Source: JBLIKP01 sp047635375
GTDB taxonomy: Bacteria; Bacteroidota; Bacteroidia; Sphingobacteriales; Sphingobacteriaceae
NCBI GenBank assembly: GCA_047635375.1
Contig: JBLIKP010000004.1
Location: 1 to 61,445 of the forward strand
Length of the DNA stretch: 61,445 nucleotides
Reading direction: 5' to 3'
Shown: positions 34,888-44,158 of the stretch, one piece after another
Layout of the letters: the number at the start of each line of letters is the position of its first letter
Numbering within the stretch: the first letter of the stretch is position 1
The notes under the pieces: generated by a model
Told to the model about the DNA's origin: nothing
The model's database searches: none
What the model saw: the letters and a program-made list of their open reading frames with translations, nothing else
Made by a program: the position numbers and the translations under genes

Positions 34888-35955
34888 CTAAATTTTCCCG
34901 TCAATTCCCGGTGCTCCTTTAAGCTCTCCCTCAAAATCTTGAGCGTTTAATTCGGAGAATAGTCGCTTCTTCCTCACATAATAATCCCAAACAATGCTTC
35001 TTTTATAAATTCCTGTAGGGTTGAGGTTTTTTTGGGAGGTCATTTGCCTTTTCTTTATCCATTTCCCTTGTTTAAAGACAAATTGGGCGTGTGCCTTGTT
35101 AATTGCAAAAGCGTGCTTTATTTTGCCGCTTAAAGCGAATTTAAACCATGCTGCCAAGTCCAAACACATCCGAACAAAAATCTTTCCGAAAACCTGATTT
35201 GATGGAAGGTTTTTTTGCATAGCAATTAAGCTGTTTCTGAAGTTTAAAAAAGTCTTTTTTGGGTTTTCGGTATTTAATGTGCCCCCTCCTAAATGATAAA
35301 TGGTGGACATGGGTGTGTACATTATTTTATACCCTTCATTTTTTATTCTCCAACAAAGATCTATTTCCTCCATATGGGCGAAAAAATCTTCATCAAAACC
35401 TCCAAGGGATTTGAAAATCCCCGTTTTAACTAGGAAACAAGCTCCAGTTGCCCAGAAAATCTCTTTTTCAGTATCGTATTGGTTATTATCACTTTCCAAA
35501 ATATCAAATAATCGTCCACGACAGAAGGGGTATCCTAATGTGTCAATAAACCCACCTGCAGCACCAGCGTATTCGAAATGGGTATCCATTCTAAGCCATT
35601 TTATTTTTGGCTGGCAAGCAGCAATGGTGGCGTCTCGCGAAAGCATTTCAACCATTGGTTCAAGCCAAGTAGGGGTGACTTCAAGGTCGCTATTTACAAT
35701 AGCTAAATAGTCGGCATTTACTTGGTCTAAAGCCTTATTGTACCCCCCTGCAAAACCATAATTTTTATCCAATTTTATTATGTTAATATCGGGATAGGTT
35801 GTCTCCATGAAAGAAATTGAATCGTCGGAGGAGCCATTATCTGCTACGTACAGCTTATGGTTTTTATATGTCGTTTTTAAGAAGGAAGGAAGGTATTCTT
35901 TTAAAAATCCTTTTCCATTCCAATTTAGAATAACAACGGCTACTGAGGGCTGCAT
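34888..35955 (-). CDS. Glycosyltransferase family 2 protein
   Basis: A 355-residue GT-A fold enzyme. SVAVVILNWNG opens the nucleotide-binding strand, VADNGSSDDS follows, and IVNSDLEV provides the metal-binding DxD equivalent. GGFDEDFFAHMEEIDLCWR is the acceptor-side ED motif seen in rhamnosyltransferase-like GT2 enzymes. Residues from about 270 form an amphipathic C-terminal tail. It probably adds a sugar to a cell-envelope glycan at the cytoplasmic face. It is 3 bases after the LpxL-like gene in a GWxTD-LpxL-GT2 operon. Confidence 0.9.
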   Translation of the reverse strand: MQPSVAVVILNWNGKGFLKEYLPSFLKTTYKNHKLYVADNGSSDDSISFMETTYPDINIIKLDKNYGFAGGYNKALDQVNADYLAIVNSDLEVTPTWLEPMVEMLSRDATIAACQPKIKWLRMDTHFEYAGAAGGFIDTLGYPFCRGRLFDILESDNNQYDTEKEIFWATGACFLVKTGIFKSLGGFDEDFFAHMEEIDLCWRIKNEGYKIMYTPMSTIYHLGGGTLNTENPKKTFLNFRNSLIAMQKNLPSNQVFGKIFVRMCLDLAAWFKFALSGKIKHAFAINKAHAQFVFKQGKWIKKRQMTSQKNLNPTGIYKRSIVWDYYVRKKRLFSELNAQDFEGELKGAPGIDGKI

Positions 35956-35958
35956 ATT

Positions 35959-36822
35959 TTATTTCTTGATGTTCCACCTATTATGTGACCATAGCCAACC
36001 TGATGGATTATTTATGATGTCGGCTTCTAATAAACTAAAATATTTTTTGGTTAAGGTCAGGTTTTCCAAATCTGGTTTATCATTCATAGGAATGAAATTT
36101 ATTTCATAAAAACCACGCTTTACCTTTTTGCATTGGATATAAATCACTTCGAATTCTGTGATTTTAGCTGCTTTTTCAAAGCCAATTATTACTGGGGTCT
36201 CTCTTCCTAAAAAAATTAATGAATTTCCTTTTTCTCCTGCTGCAGGTTTTTGATCTCCAATAAATAGGCTCAATGTTTTTTCGGCTTTATGGGCCACAAC
36301 TGTTCTTAGCCATTTCTTTTTTGGGGTTAAAATCGACCCAAATCGGGAGCGGATTTTAAAAATCATTTTTTCGACACTTATGTTATTTATTGGTTTGTAT
36401 AGCCCAATTACAGTTGTATTTGACAAAGTTGCTAAGGCCAAGGCTCCCCATTCCCAATTATTAAAATGGGCCCAGCACGCTAATGAACCCTTTTGGTATT
36501 TTGAGTCATTAAAAATTTCTGGATTAATTAACTTGTATCTTGATTGAAGAGTTTTCCGCGAAAGCGTTATCATTTTTATGCTTTCAACAATTAAATCAGC
36601 TAGGTTTCGATAAACTTGATTTCTAATTTGCTCCAATTCGGATTTTGATTTTTCAGGAAAACAGGTCTTTAGATTATGTTCAATAACTCGTTTTCTGTAT
36701 TTTACTAGCTTTTGAAGTATAAATGATAGTCCGTCAGAAATCAAATACAGTGCCCAAAAGGGCAGTAGTGAAATCCCAAAAAACAGGAGATAGAGTGTAA
36801 ATGAAAACGCTTTTTTAATCAT
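35959..36822 (-). CDS. LpxL/HtrB-like lipid A acyltransferase family protein
   Basis: A 287-residue protein with one N-terminal membrane anchor (FSFTLYLLFFGISLLPFWALYLI). The H-x4-E active-site motif is HFNNWE in AHFNNWEWGA. The family signature continues with FIGDQKPAAGEKG and GRETPV. Such enzymes transfer a secondary acyl chain to lipid A precursors, or make other lysophospholipid-type acylations, on the cytoplasmic face of the inner membrane. The start overlaps the GWxTD stop by 8 bases. Confidence 0.9.
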   Translation of the reverse strand: MIKKAFSFTLYLLFFGISLLPFWALYLISDGLSFILQKLVKYRKRVIEHNLKTCFPEKSKSELEQIRNQVYRNLADLIVESIKMITLSRKTLQSRYKLINPEIFNDSKYQKGSLACWAHFNNWEWGALALATLSNTTVIGLYKPINNISVEKMIFKIRSRFGSILTPKKKWLRTVVAHKAEKTLSLFIGDQKPAAGEKGNSLIFLGRETPVIIGFEKAAKITEFEVIYIQCKKVKRGFYEINFIPMNDKPDLENLTLTKKYFSLLEADIINNPSGWLWSHNRWNIKK

Positions 36823-38269
36823 TTATATCGCGTTCAAGTTGACTCCCGAAATTGTTAGATCTATTTTTTCCATCAATACTTGGCATTCTTGAGTCTATTG
36901 GGACAAGTTTATCTCTCCAGTTAGGGTCGGTGTTTTCGCCCAATGCATCACTGTGCAGAAGCTGATAATCGTTGGTTACCCTAGTTGGTTCAAAATAGAT
37001 AAACCTTCGATCGCTTTGCTGACCAATTTGGTAATAATGCCAAACTTCGTATGGATAAGTATCAGGATTATTCGAATTGTTTATTATTTGGTTGGGCTTA
37101 CCATATTGAAGATAAACTCTTCCTCTATCGGTGCGGTAACCAGGATTGAATTGACTATGAAAGTTGTTATTTGCCTGATATACAAGTTGTTTGTAATCGC
37201 CCCATTCTTTTGCCGGATTTGAATAATTACGTTGCGACCAAAAAGTGTAAAAGAATTGGCGGGCAAGAGTGTCATTTTGTTCCTTGGCTAAAATCTCTTC
37301 CATATTAAGCTCCCTAGGAGTTGAACGAGCATATAGGTAGTTTAAATATCTTAACACCGAGTCTTTCGGCATGTTTTCTACAAAAGTATTTTCAATGTAA
37401 GTGTTTTTATAATCATCTAAACTTGGTTCTAATGAAGGATTACTCCTTTGGAAAAATACTTTTTTCTCTGCAATAATTTCGTTTTGGTCATTTTTCAATT
37501 CTATTACAAGAAAGTAGTTTCCACTTAATAATTGGGAAAGATCGAATTCGCCAATAATTGCATTAATATTTTCTTTGGTTAACCTTTTAAAGCGATTGAA
37601 TTTTAAAAGCTTGTTCCCTTTTTCAAATCCTTCCAAATAATAGCTTAAAAGGAAAGGGGTGCCGTCGTTTAATCCGGTTTCCTTATTGTGATAGATTTCT
37701 AAATAAAAATTAAGTTTTTCTACATACCCAGGAAAGTAATTTCCAACCCATGGAATAATAAAATATCCTCCTTTGTTAAAATTATTAATCCCTGTTGAAG
37801 GGGTTTTGGATTCAATAAAAGTAAGGTCTGAAATAAAGATGGAGTCTGTATTTTCTACTATAGCTCTGTCAATTATTATTTGTCCATCATTGGAGGTATC
37901 GTTTAAATCTTTAACAGTTAAGATATAACGGTAATTTCCAGTGTCGGCTTTAAGTCTTATTTGATCAATAATATTGGGATGATTATTAAGGGAGTCGGTG
38001 GTGGTTTCCGCCAAAAGGTTAAATTTGTCGGCGTAAATTACCGAATCATTTTTTTCGGCACTGAGGCTAACCAATACCCCAGCATTTTCCATAAATCCTG
38101 TTGAATCTTGGTATCTTATGCTGTTTCCATTAATATTGTAATAGATTTCAATAAATTTTTCTCCCTCTTCTGTTTGAAAAAGGCTTGAACTTGCATAGCC
38201 TTGAAGCTTTTGTGCTTGAAGATTTAAGCAAAATCCAGTAATAAGAAGAAGAGATAGGAGGAATCGCAT
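36815..38269 (-). CDS. GWxTD domain protein, exported
   Basis: I chose the ATG at 38267-38269 (484 residues) because it opens directly into a signal peptide, MRFLLSLLLITGFCLNLQAQ; the frame continues 93 bases upstream without such sense. The C-terminal domain (about 320-470) has RGRVYLQYGKPNQI, YPYEVWHYY and FIYFEP, typical of GWxTD proteins. The N-terminal part is beta-rich. Function is unknown. It is the first gene of a minus-strand operon with the LpxL-like acyltransferase and GT2, and is divergent from wbqC across 44 bp. Confidence 0.85.
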   Translation of the reverse strand: MRFLLSLLLITGFCLNLQAQKLQGYASSSLFQTEEGEKFIEIYYNINGNSIRYQDSTGFMENAGVLVSLSAEKNDSVIYADKFNLLAETTTDSLNNHPNIIDQIRLKADTGNYRYILTVKDLNDTSNDGQIIIDRAIVENTDSIFISDLTFIESKTPSTGINNFNKGGYFIIPWVGNYFPGYVEKLNFYLEIYHNKETGLNDGTPFLLSYYLEGFEKGNKLLKFNRFKRLTKENINAIIGEFDLSQLLSGNYFLVIELKNDQNEIIAEKKVFFQRSNPSLEPSLDDYKNTYIENTFVENMPKDSVLRYLNYLYARSTPRELNMEEILAKEQNDTLARQFFYTFWSQRNYSNPAKEWGDYKQLVYQANNNFHSQFNPGYRTDRGRVYLQYGKPNQIINNSNNPDTYPYEVWHYYQIGQQSDRRFIYFEPTRVTNDYQLLHSDALGENTDPNWRDKLVPIDSRMPSIDGKNRSNNFGSQLERDIND

Positions 38270-38313
38270 ATCAATATATTTAAGACAATAAAGATAAGGC
38301 AAACAGACCACAC

Positions 38314-38937
38314 ATGAAAAATAATAATGAGGTGATTCTTTCAACAGCCTATTTCCCTCCAATTAGTTACATGAAATTGGTGATTTCAAACGATGTTGTA
38401 ATTGAGGGGCATGAAAATTTTGTAAAGCAAACTTATAGAAATAGGTTTCGGGTTTTAGGCCCGAATGGGATTTTGAATTTAACCATTCCCTTAATAAAAA
38501 ACTCAGGACAGAAAACCCCCATTCAGGAGGTTTTAATTGATAATTCACAAAATTGGCAAGCGCTTCAATTAAGAAGTTTGGAGTCTGCGTATAGAAGCTC
38601 GCCCTATTTTGAGTACTATTTCCCCTATGTTGAGGAGTTTTTTACCCAACCTCAATACCAATTGTTTAAATTAAATCAAGAAGTTTTATTGCAGTTGGTT
38701 AAACTATTACGCGCTTCAAGTAGTCTGAGGTTGAGTGATAAGTATATTGAGGAGGGAAGTTCCAATTTTGATTTTAGGGACATTATTCATCCCAAAAAAG
38801 AAAATTGGAATGAAAATTGGCTAAAGTATTACCAAGTCTTTGAAAGTAAGTTTGGGTTTACCCCAGATTTATCGATTTTAGACTTGATTTTTAATCTTGG
38901 ACCAGATGCTTTATTGTTTTTAAAGAAATGTAATTAA
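38314..38937 (+). CDS. WbqC family protein
   Basis: A 207-residue cytoplasmic protein. Family blocks include STAYFPPISYMKLV, KQTYRNRFRVLGPNG, LNLTIPLIK and SAYRSSPYFEYYFP. WbqC-like proteins are found in polysaccharide clusters and are suspected to act in sugar or amino-sugar modification, but no reaction is firmly established. It is divergent from the GWxTD-LpxL-GT2 operon, which hints at an envelope-glycan role. Confidence 0.85.
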   Translation: MKNNNEVILSTAYFPPISYMKLVISNDVVIEGHENFVKQTYRNRFRVLGPNGILNLTIPLIKNSGQKTPIQEVLIDNSQNWQALQLRSLESAYRSSPYFEYYFPYVEEFFTQPQYQLFKLNQEVLLQLVKLLRASSSLRLSDKYIEEGSSNFDFRDIIHPKKENWNENWLKYYQVFESKFGFTPDLSILDLIFNLGPDALLFLKKCN

Positions 38938-38955
38938 AATAACACGCAACTAATT

Positions 38956-38985
38956 TTTGTTACAATTAAAATTCACATAAATTCG
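38956..38985 (+). promoter_or_regulatory. Putative promoter of the lipoprotein gene
   Basis: TTTG (38956-38959), 18-base spacer, TAAATTCG (38978-38985), one mismatch from TAnnTTTG. It predicts a leader of about 24 bases before the ATG at 39016. Confidence 0.55.
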
Positions 38986-39015
38986 ACCATTAATTTAAAA
39001 TTAAAACAAAAACAA

Positions 39016-39939
39016 ATGAAACGATTAAAATTCCTAGGCCTATTTATCCTTACTGGATTAGCGGCATCAACAGTTTTAACTTCTTGTGGTGAGGAAATTG
39101 AAGATGTTGCACCAAAGCCAACCATTAATTTGACGTCTCCAGCTACTTCTTCATTAACTGTTGAAACTGGTGATTCAGTTAACTTCACAGTTGTTTCTGG
39201 AGCAAATGTTGATTTAACAACTTTCGGAGCTACTGTTTCTTATGATGAAGGATTAGCAGCGACTGTTGATTTAACTTCAAGTACCTCAACTTCTGATACT
39301 ACTTTGGTAAAAAACACAACTAATTTTACATATAATGGCACTGTAGTTGTTAGAAATGTAGCTGGTGTTGAAGCTTACACTTTTACCATTACTGATAAAG
39401 ATGGAACTACAAACAGCACAACTTTAATAGTTACTGTTGAGGAGCCTATTATTGCGGATGTTGTAAATATTTACTCTGCAAAAATGATGGGTGGCCAAAC
39501 TAATACAACTTTAGGCTCTTACATGGATGCTGATTCAGGTGTTGTTTACCTGTCTGCTGCTGCAAGCAGTAACTCTGCTTTAGTTGACCTTGTTTTCTCT
39601 TATGGTGGGACAAATAAAAATTACCTAGCTGCTCCAAGTGATAATGAAGCTCAAACATCACATCCAAATATTGCTGATTGGTCAACAAAAAATGCAACAA
39701 AATTTAAAGCTAGTACAGTAACTGCTTCTGAATTTGACGCTATTGTTTCTACTGATGACAGTAAAATTGTTGATGCTGCTTCAGGTGCTGCTGCTACAAA
39801 ACTTAACGAGTTAGCAGTTGATCAGGTTGGTGCTTTCGTAACAGTTGATGGAAAAATGGGATTATTTAAAGTAAATGCTATTTCTGGTACTTCTGGTGCT
39901 GACCGTGCAATTGATATTTCAGTGAAAATTCAAAAATAA
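39016..39939 (+). CDS. Lipoprotein of unknown function with Ig-like repeats
   Basis: A 307-residue protein with a lipoprotein signal peptide (KFLGLFILTGLAASTVLTSC, lipidated Cys24). The residues after Cys are GEEIED; such an acidic patch recalls Bacteroidota surface-export signals, so it may be displayed on the outer face. The rest is Ser/Thr/Ala-rich beta-sandwich sequence, probably two Ig-like domains (about 30-145 and 150-305). I recognise no family. It has its own promoter and a strong terminator, so it is likely monocistronic and well expressed. Confidence 0.8.
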   Translation: MKRLKFLGLFILTGLAASTVLTSCGEEIEDVAPKPTINLTSPATSSLTVETGDSVNFTVVSGANVDLTTFGATVSYDEGLAATVDLTSSTSTSDTTLVKNTTNFTYNGTVVVRNVAGVEAYTFTITDKDGTTNSTTLIVTVEEPIIADVVNIYSAKMMGGQTNTTLGSYMDADSGVVYLSAAASSNSALVDLVFSYGGTNKNYLAAPSDNEAQTSHPNIADWSTKNATKFKASTVTASEFDAIVSTDDSKIVDAASGAAATKLNELAVDQVGAFVTVDGKMGLFKVNAISGTSGADRAIDISVKIQK

Positions 39940-39960
39940 TCTCCACTTGGAAATAAAGTT

Positions 39961-39988
39961 AAAGCCACCCCTGAGGGTGGCTTTTTTT
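39961..39988 (+). terminator. Terminator of the lipoprotein gene
   Basis: AAAGCCACCC, loop CTGA, GGGTGGCTTT then T's: a 10-bp perfect stem 21 bases after the stop. Confidence 0.93.
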
Positions 39989-40047
39989 ATGTTCTTTTTT
40001 CGGCAATTCATTAATTTTTTTGCATCTTTTGGTACAATTTGATATTA

Positions 40048-41181
40048 ATGAAAATAAGAGCATCCAATCTTAAGTTTAATCCTATAAATCTTCGTCCCAA
40101 AAAGGCCGTTGTTATTCCTGGTGCTCGTCCGGGAGATATGATTATTCCATCCGATGCTATTCCATCAAAAATAAAAACATACAGCTATAATAATGAAGAT
40201 CTTGAGGTTGTCAAATTTGAAAATTTAAGTGATACCCAAAAACATATAAATGAAAATCCCAATAAATTTCATTGGATTGAAATAAAAGGGTTGGCATCTA
40301 TTCAGGTAATTGGTGATCTTGTGAAGATTTTCGGACTCTCCAAATTGACAATTGAAGATATTTTATCTCAGTCGCAAAGACCAAAACTTGAATATTTTGA
40401 TGATCATTTGGTGATAATTTCAAGAATGATGTATCAAAACAGTTCTGATCATATTACTAATGAGCAATTTAATATCATCCAATTTAAAAACTTTCTAATA
40501 ACCATAGAAAGCAACTATGAAGACTCGCTTGAGCCTTTACGAAAGAGGTTAAATTTGCCTAATACTAATATTCGTGAAAAAGGAATTCCCTATTTAGCCT
40601 ATGCAATTTGTGATGTGGTTTTGGATAATTTTTTCCCCCTTATTGAAAAGCTTGGCCTAAAAATGGATGAGCTGGAAGAACGCCTTTTGATTAGCTATAA
40701 AAGTGAAATCCTATTTGAAATTCAGCAGATAAAAAGTAATCTTATTCACATGAGAAGGGCCGTCTGGCCTGAACGGGAAAAATTAAGGGAGATGCTAATG
40801 TCCGATAATCTTTTTACGCCTAAGGAATTAAGGAGTTTTTACCAAGATATTTATGATCATTCAATCCAATTGATGGATATGGTAGAGTCCAACAAGGAAA
40901 TGGCGGGAAGTTTAATGGAGGTTTATATGAGTTCAGTTAGTCATAAAACAAATGAGGTTATGAAAGTTTTAACCATCATTTCTTCTATATTTATTCCTCT
41001 TACTTTTATAGCTGGAATTTATGGGATGAATTTTTCCCCAACAAACCCATATACTAATGAACCTTACCCTTATAATCTGCCTGAACTGTATTTACCTTAC
41101 GGTTATCCCGTGGTGTTATCCTTAATGGCCCTTGTTGCCATCATTTTGTTTTTTATTTTTAAACGTAGAAATTGGTTGTAA
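40048..41181 (+). CDS. corA: CorA family divalent metal ion transporter
   Basis: A 377-residue protein from the ATG at 40048 (an in-frame TTG 9 bases upstream is less likely). The large cytoplasmic domain (1-310) ends in two C-terminal membrane helices. The pore signature GMN is in IYGMNFSP, at the end of the first helix, with acidic NEPYP nearby. The C-terminus KRRNWL is basic, as in CorA. It imports Mg2+ (or Co2+/Ni2+) across the inner membrane. The SLC13 gene starts 4 bases after its stop, so they are cotranscribed. Confidence 0.93.
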   Translation: MKIRASNLKFNPINLRPKKAVVIPGARPGDMIIPSDAIPSKIKTYSYNNEDLEVVKFENLSDTQKHINENPNKFHWIEIKGLASIQVIGDLVKIFGLSKLTIEDILSQSQRPKLEYFDDHLVIISRMMYQNSSDHITNEQFNIIQFKNFLITIESNYEDSLEPLRKRLNLPNTNIREKGIPYLAYAICDVVLDNFFPLIEKLGLKMDELEERLLISYKSEILFEIQQIKSNLIHMRRAVWPEREKLREMLMSDNLFTPKELRSFYQDIYDHSIQLMDMVESNKEMAGSLMEVYMSSVSHKTNEVMKVLTIISSIFIPLTFIAGIYGMNFSPTNPYTNEPYPYNLPELYLPYGYPVVLSLMALVAIILFFIFKRRNWL

Positions 41182-41185
41182 ACCT

Positions 41186-42961
41186 ATGGAGTACGATTTA
41201 ATTGTTGTCCTTTTAGTTGTGCTAATGAGCATAATTTTATTCGCTACTGAGCTAGTTAGAATAGATGTGGCCGCTTTAATCGTTGCAGTAACGCTTATGA
41301 TTACCGGCGTGGTTACCCCTGAGCAAGGGGTCTCTGGCTTCAGTAATCCGGCAACAATTACGGTGTTCTCCATGCTTATGATTAGCCTTGGTTTAGAGAA
41401 TACAGGCTTGGTAAGTGTTTTGGGAGAGAAACTCATGAAGTTTTCTGGTAAAAAAGAATGGCAAGTTGTTTTACTCCTAATGGTTGTTGTTGGTGTTTTA
41501 TCGGCATTTATTAACAATACTGCAGCCGTTGCTGTTTTTCTTCCTGTTGTTTTAAGGATTTCTAAAGAAACTGGAATTTCACCCTCTAAGCTTTTAATGC
41601 CAACATCCTTCGCTGCAATTATTGGTGGTAGTTGCACACTTATTGGTACTTCAACCAACATTCTTGTAAGCTCCATTGCAGAATCTCATGGGTATGGTGG
41701 GTTTTCCATGTTTGAGTTTTCCAAGCTAGGAGCTATGTTTCTTGGAGCAGGGATAATTTATATGGTTTTTATTGGGCGATTTTTAATCCCAGAACGGCGC
41801 GGTAAAAGTTCGTTGACCGACGCATACCAATTACGTGAGTATTTAACTGAAATCATCATCAAAAAAAAATCCAAACTCATAGGAAAAACATTAGGAGAAT
41901 CTCAACTCAGGGAAAAATTTGATATTGACGTATTAGAGATAATGCGAATGGATGGGGTAATGGTATTTCCCGACATTGGGGAATTAATTAAGGAAGGTGA
42001 TTTATTGCTTATCCGTGGAAATGTTAAGGAAATTTTGAAAATTCAAGACCAGGAAGGAATTGATATTAAGGCTAAATCTCTTGTTGACGATGCTCAGTTA
42101 AGTGCTGGAGAATCGGTTTTGGTTGAAGCAGTTATTGCTCCAGAGTCTTTTTTAATCGGAAAAACTGTGAAAACAGCAAGTTTCCGCCAGCGGTATGGTG
42201 CCATGACAGTTGCAGTTAGAAGGGATGGCGTTTCACTAAGGAAAAAAATTAGCCTTGTTGAATTTAGATTGGGTGATTCATTATTGATTGAATGTCAAAA
42301 AAGTCAGTTGCAGTCCATGTATAGGACTACTGATTTAATTATGCTTAATAAAGTTACCAAACGAAGAATTGACAAAAGTAAAATGGGAGTGGGGATTGCC
42401 ATTATTGTTTCTGTTGTAACAATAGCATCACTTGGTATTCTTCCTGTTATGGTCTGTGCCTTTACAGGTGGGTTATTAATGGTGCTAACAAAATGTATTT
42501 CCCTTCGTAGAGTTTATCGGAGAATGGAGTGGCAAATTATTTTTCTACTTGCTGGTATAATTCCTCTGGGCGTAGCAATGGAAAACTCTGGAGCGGCAAC
42601 TTATATTGCTAATATGGTCGTAAATGTAGCAGGAGATTTAGGCCCCGTTTGGATTGTTGCTTTGTTATATTTGGTTACTGTATTAACCACTGAGATAATG
42701 TCAAACAATGCTTCTGCAATTTTATTAGCCCCAATTGCTATGACAATTTCAACACAATTAGGGTATGATCCAAAACCCTTTTTGTTGACAATAATGTTCG
42801 CAGCATCTTTTAGCTTTCTAACTCCAATAGGTTACCAAACAAACACATTGATATATGGGCCTGGGAATTATAAGTATTCTGATTACGCTCGCACAGGAGT
42901 TATTTTGAGTCTTTTAATGTGGGGAATGGCAACCTTTTTCATTTCCTTCTTTTGGATGTGA
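41186..42961 (+). CDS. SLC13 family permease with two RCK_C (TrkA-C) domains
   Basis: I chose the ATG at 41186 (591 residues, MEYDLIVVLLVVLM), four bases after corA; longer frames run into corA. Two membrane halves flank a soluble centre. SLC13/DASS motifs appear in the first half (NNTAAVAVFLP, GTSTN) and in the second (MSNNASAILLAP, TPIGYQTN). The centre (about 215-375) has two RCK_C domains, which usually bind regulatory ligands. Substrates in this group range from dicarboxylates to sulfate, so none is assigned. The mscS promoter lies in its last codons. Confidence 0.88.
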   Translation: MEYDLIVVLLVVLMSIILFATELVRIDVAALIVAVTLMITGVVTPEQGVSGFSNPATITVFSMLMISLGLENTGLVSVLGEKLMKFSGKKEWQVVLLLMVVVGVLSAFINNTAAVAVFLPVVLRISKETGISPSKLLMPTSFAAIIGGSCTLIGTSTNILVSSIAESHGYGGFSMFEFSKLGAMFLGAGIIYMVFIGRFLIPERRGKSSLTDAYQLREYLTEIIIKKKSKLIGKTLGESQLREKFDIDVLEIMRMDGVMVFPDIGELIKEGDLLLIRGNVKEILKIQDQEGIDIKAKSLVDDAQLSAGESVLVEAVIAPESFLIGKTVKTASFRQRYGAMTVAVRRDGVSLRKKISLVEFRLGDSLLIECQKSQLQSMYRTTDLIMLNKVTKRRIDKSKMGVGIAIIVSVVTIASLGILPVMVCAFTGGLLMVLTKCISLRRVYRRMEWQIIFLLAGIIPLGVAMENSGAATYIANMVVNVAGDLGPVWIVALLYLVTVLTTEIMSNNASAILLAPIAMTISTQLGYDPKPFLLTIMFAASFSFLTPIGYQTNTLIYGPGNYKYSDYARTGVILSLLMWGMATFFISFFWM

Positions 42962-42979
42962 TTAAGTAGGGTATATTTG
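42951..42979 (+). promoter_or_regulatory. Putative promoter of mscS-trkA-trkH
   Basis: TTTG (42951-42954), 17-base spacer, TATATTTG (42972-42979), a full match to both elements. It straddles the SLC13 stop and gives a leader of about 25 bases before mscS. Confidence 0.6.
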
Positions 42980-43009
42980 AACAATATTTAAAAACTAAAC
43001 AAGGTATAA

Positions 43010-44155
43010 ATGGCTCTGCTATTAACGACCATTTTTTTTGTATTCGTTGTCTTATCGCTGGTTTTTAGTGTTAGGTGGCTAAGAAAGTCCGTAATCCTTA
43101 CGGAATTTGCTTCGAGGGTATTTCTTTGGATAGCCTTGGCGGTTTCTGGAGTTATATACCTTTTCAAAGTCCTTACCTTAATTCCTCAAACTGAGGAGCC
43201 TATTAGGAATACCTATTCATCTTTCCTAAAATATTATGAACAGCTTTATACATTTTTAAATATCCGGCTTTTCGGAATTGGAGATAAAAGTACAGTTACA
43301 CTGCTTTCATTATTAAACTTGATTTTTTTAATCTGGGCAGTATTTTTCCTTGGCGGAATAATAAGACGGATTTTAAGAAGGAAAATTTTAGCGAACACCA
43401 AGCTTGATTTTGGCGTACAACATGCGGTTTCGACTGTGTCCTCCTATGTATTTGTGTTTATTGGAATTATCATTGTTATACAAACCTCTGGGTTAGATTT
43501 TGGAGCGATTACCGTGATAGCAGGTGCAGTCGGAGTTGGGGTGGGTTTTGGATTACAAGGAATTGCAAATAATTTTATTAGCGGATTAATTATCCTTATT
43601 GAACGACCAATTAAGGTTGGGGATAGGATTGAAGTAAATGAAATTGACGGGAATGTCGATAAAATCGGCGCGCGCGCAACCACAGTAATTACAAATGATA
43701 ATATAGCATACATAGTTCCTAACTCCGAGTTTATTTCAGGAAACGTGATTAATTGGAGTTATACAGACCGCAAAGTTAGGTTTAGAATTCCCGTTGAGGT
43801 AAGCTATAAGTGCAACCCTAGATTTATTGAAAAAATATTATTGGAAGTTGCTAAAGAAAATGAAAATGTACTTCGGTATCCAATCCCTCGTGTTTTTTTC
43901 GATGGATTTGGGTCAAACGGAATGAAATTTAGATTAGGTGTTTGGACCTCAAAAATGATGGAAAAAAGGCCAGCATTTATGAGTGAATTATATTTTAAAA
44001 TTTGGGATAAATTCAAAGAACATGACATACAAGTGCCTTATCCTCAACATGATTTGCACTTTAAATCTGGAGTTATTCCTCATCGTAAAGCTACATCTGA
44101 TGATGAAAATAACGATAACCCACTTTGGGATACCCATGGTAATGAGAACGATTAA
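43010..44155 (+). CDS. mscS: Small-conductance mechanosensitive channel (MscS family)
   Basis: A 381-residue protein with four N-terminal membrane segments and the pore-lining helix VGVGVGFGLQGIANNFISG. The MscS beta-domain follows (ERPIKVGDRIEV, VPNSEFISGNVINWSY), and a C-terminal alpha-beta domain extends to about residue 355. It releases solutes on hypo-osmotic shock. It is 3 bases upstream of trkA, so channel and K+ uptake are coexpressed, fitting osmotic adaptation. Confidence 0.93.
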   Translation: MALLLTTIFFVFVVLSLVFSVRWLRKSVILTEFASRVFLWIALAVSGVIYLFKVLTLIPQTEEPIRNTYSSFLKYYEQLYTFLNIRLFGIGDKSTVTLLSLLNLIFLIWAVFFLGGIIRRILRRKILANTKLDFGVQHAVSTVSSYVFVFIGIIIVIQTSGLDFGAITVIAGAVGVGVGFGLQGIANNFISGLIILIERPIKVGDRIEVNEIDGNVDKIGARATTVITNDNIAYIVPNSEFISGNVINWSYTDRKVRFRIPVEVSYKCNPRFIEKILLEVAKENENVLRYPIPRVFFDGFGSNGMKFRLGVWTSKMMEKRPAFMSELYFKIWDKFKEHDIQVPYPQHDLHFKSGVIPHRKATSDDENNDNPLWDTHGNEND

Positions 44156-44158
44156 TAT

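Noticed and set aside
38270..38362. 31-residue upstream extension of the GWxTD protein.
   Set aside because: The signal peptide starts at the ATG at 38269; the extension would bury it and overlap the divergent WbqC gene.
41132..41185. Upstream extension of the SLC13 gene into corA.
   Set aside because: The ATG at 41186 is directly after the corA stop and opens the first membrane helix; the extension is a frame shadow of corA.
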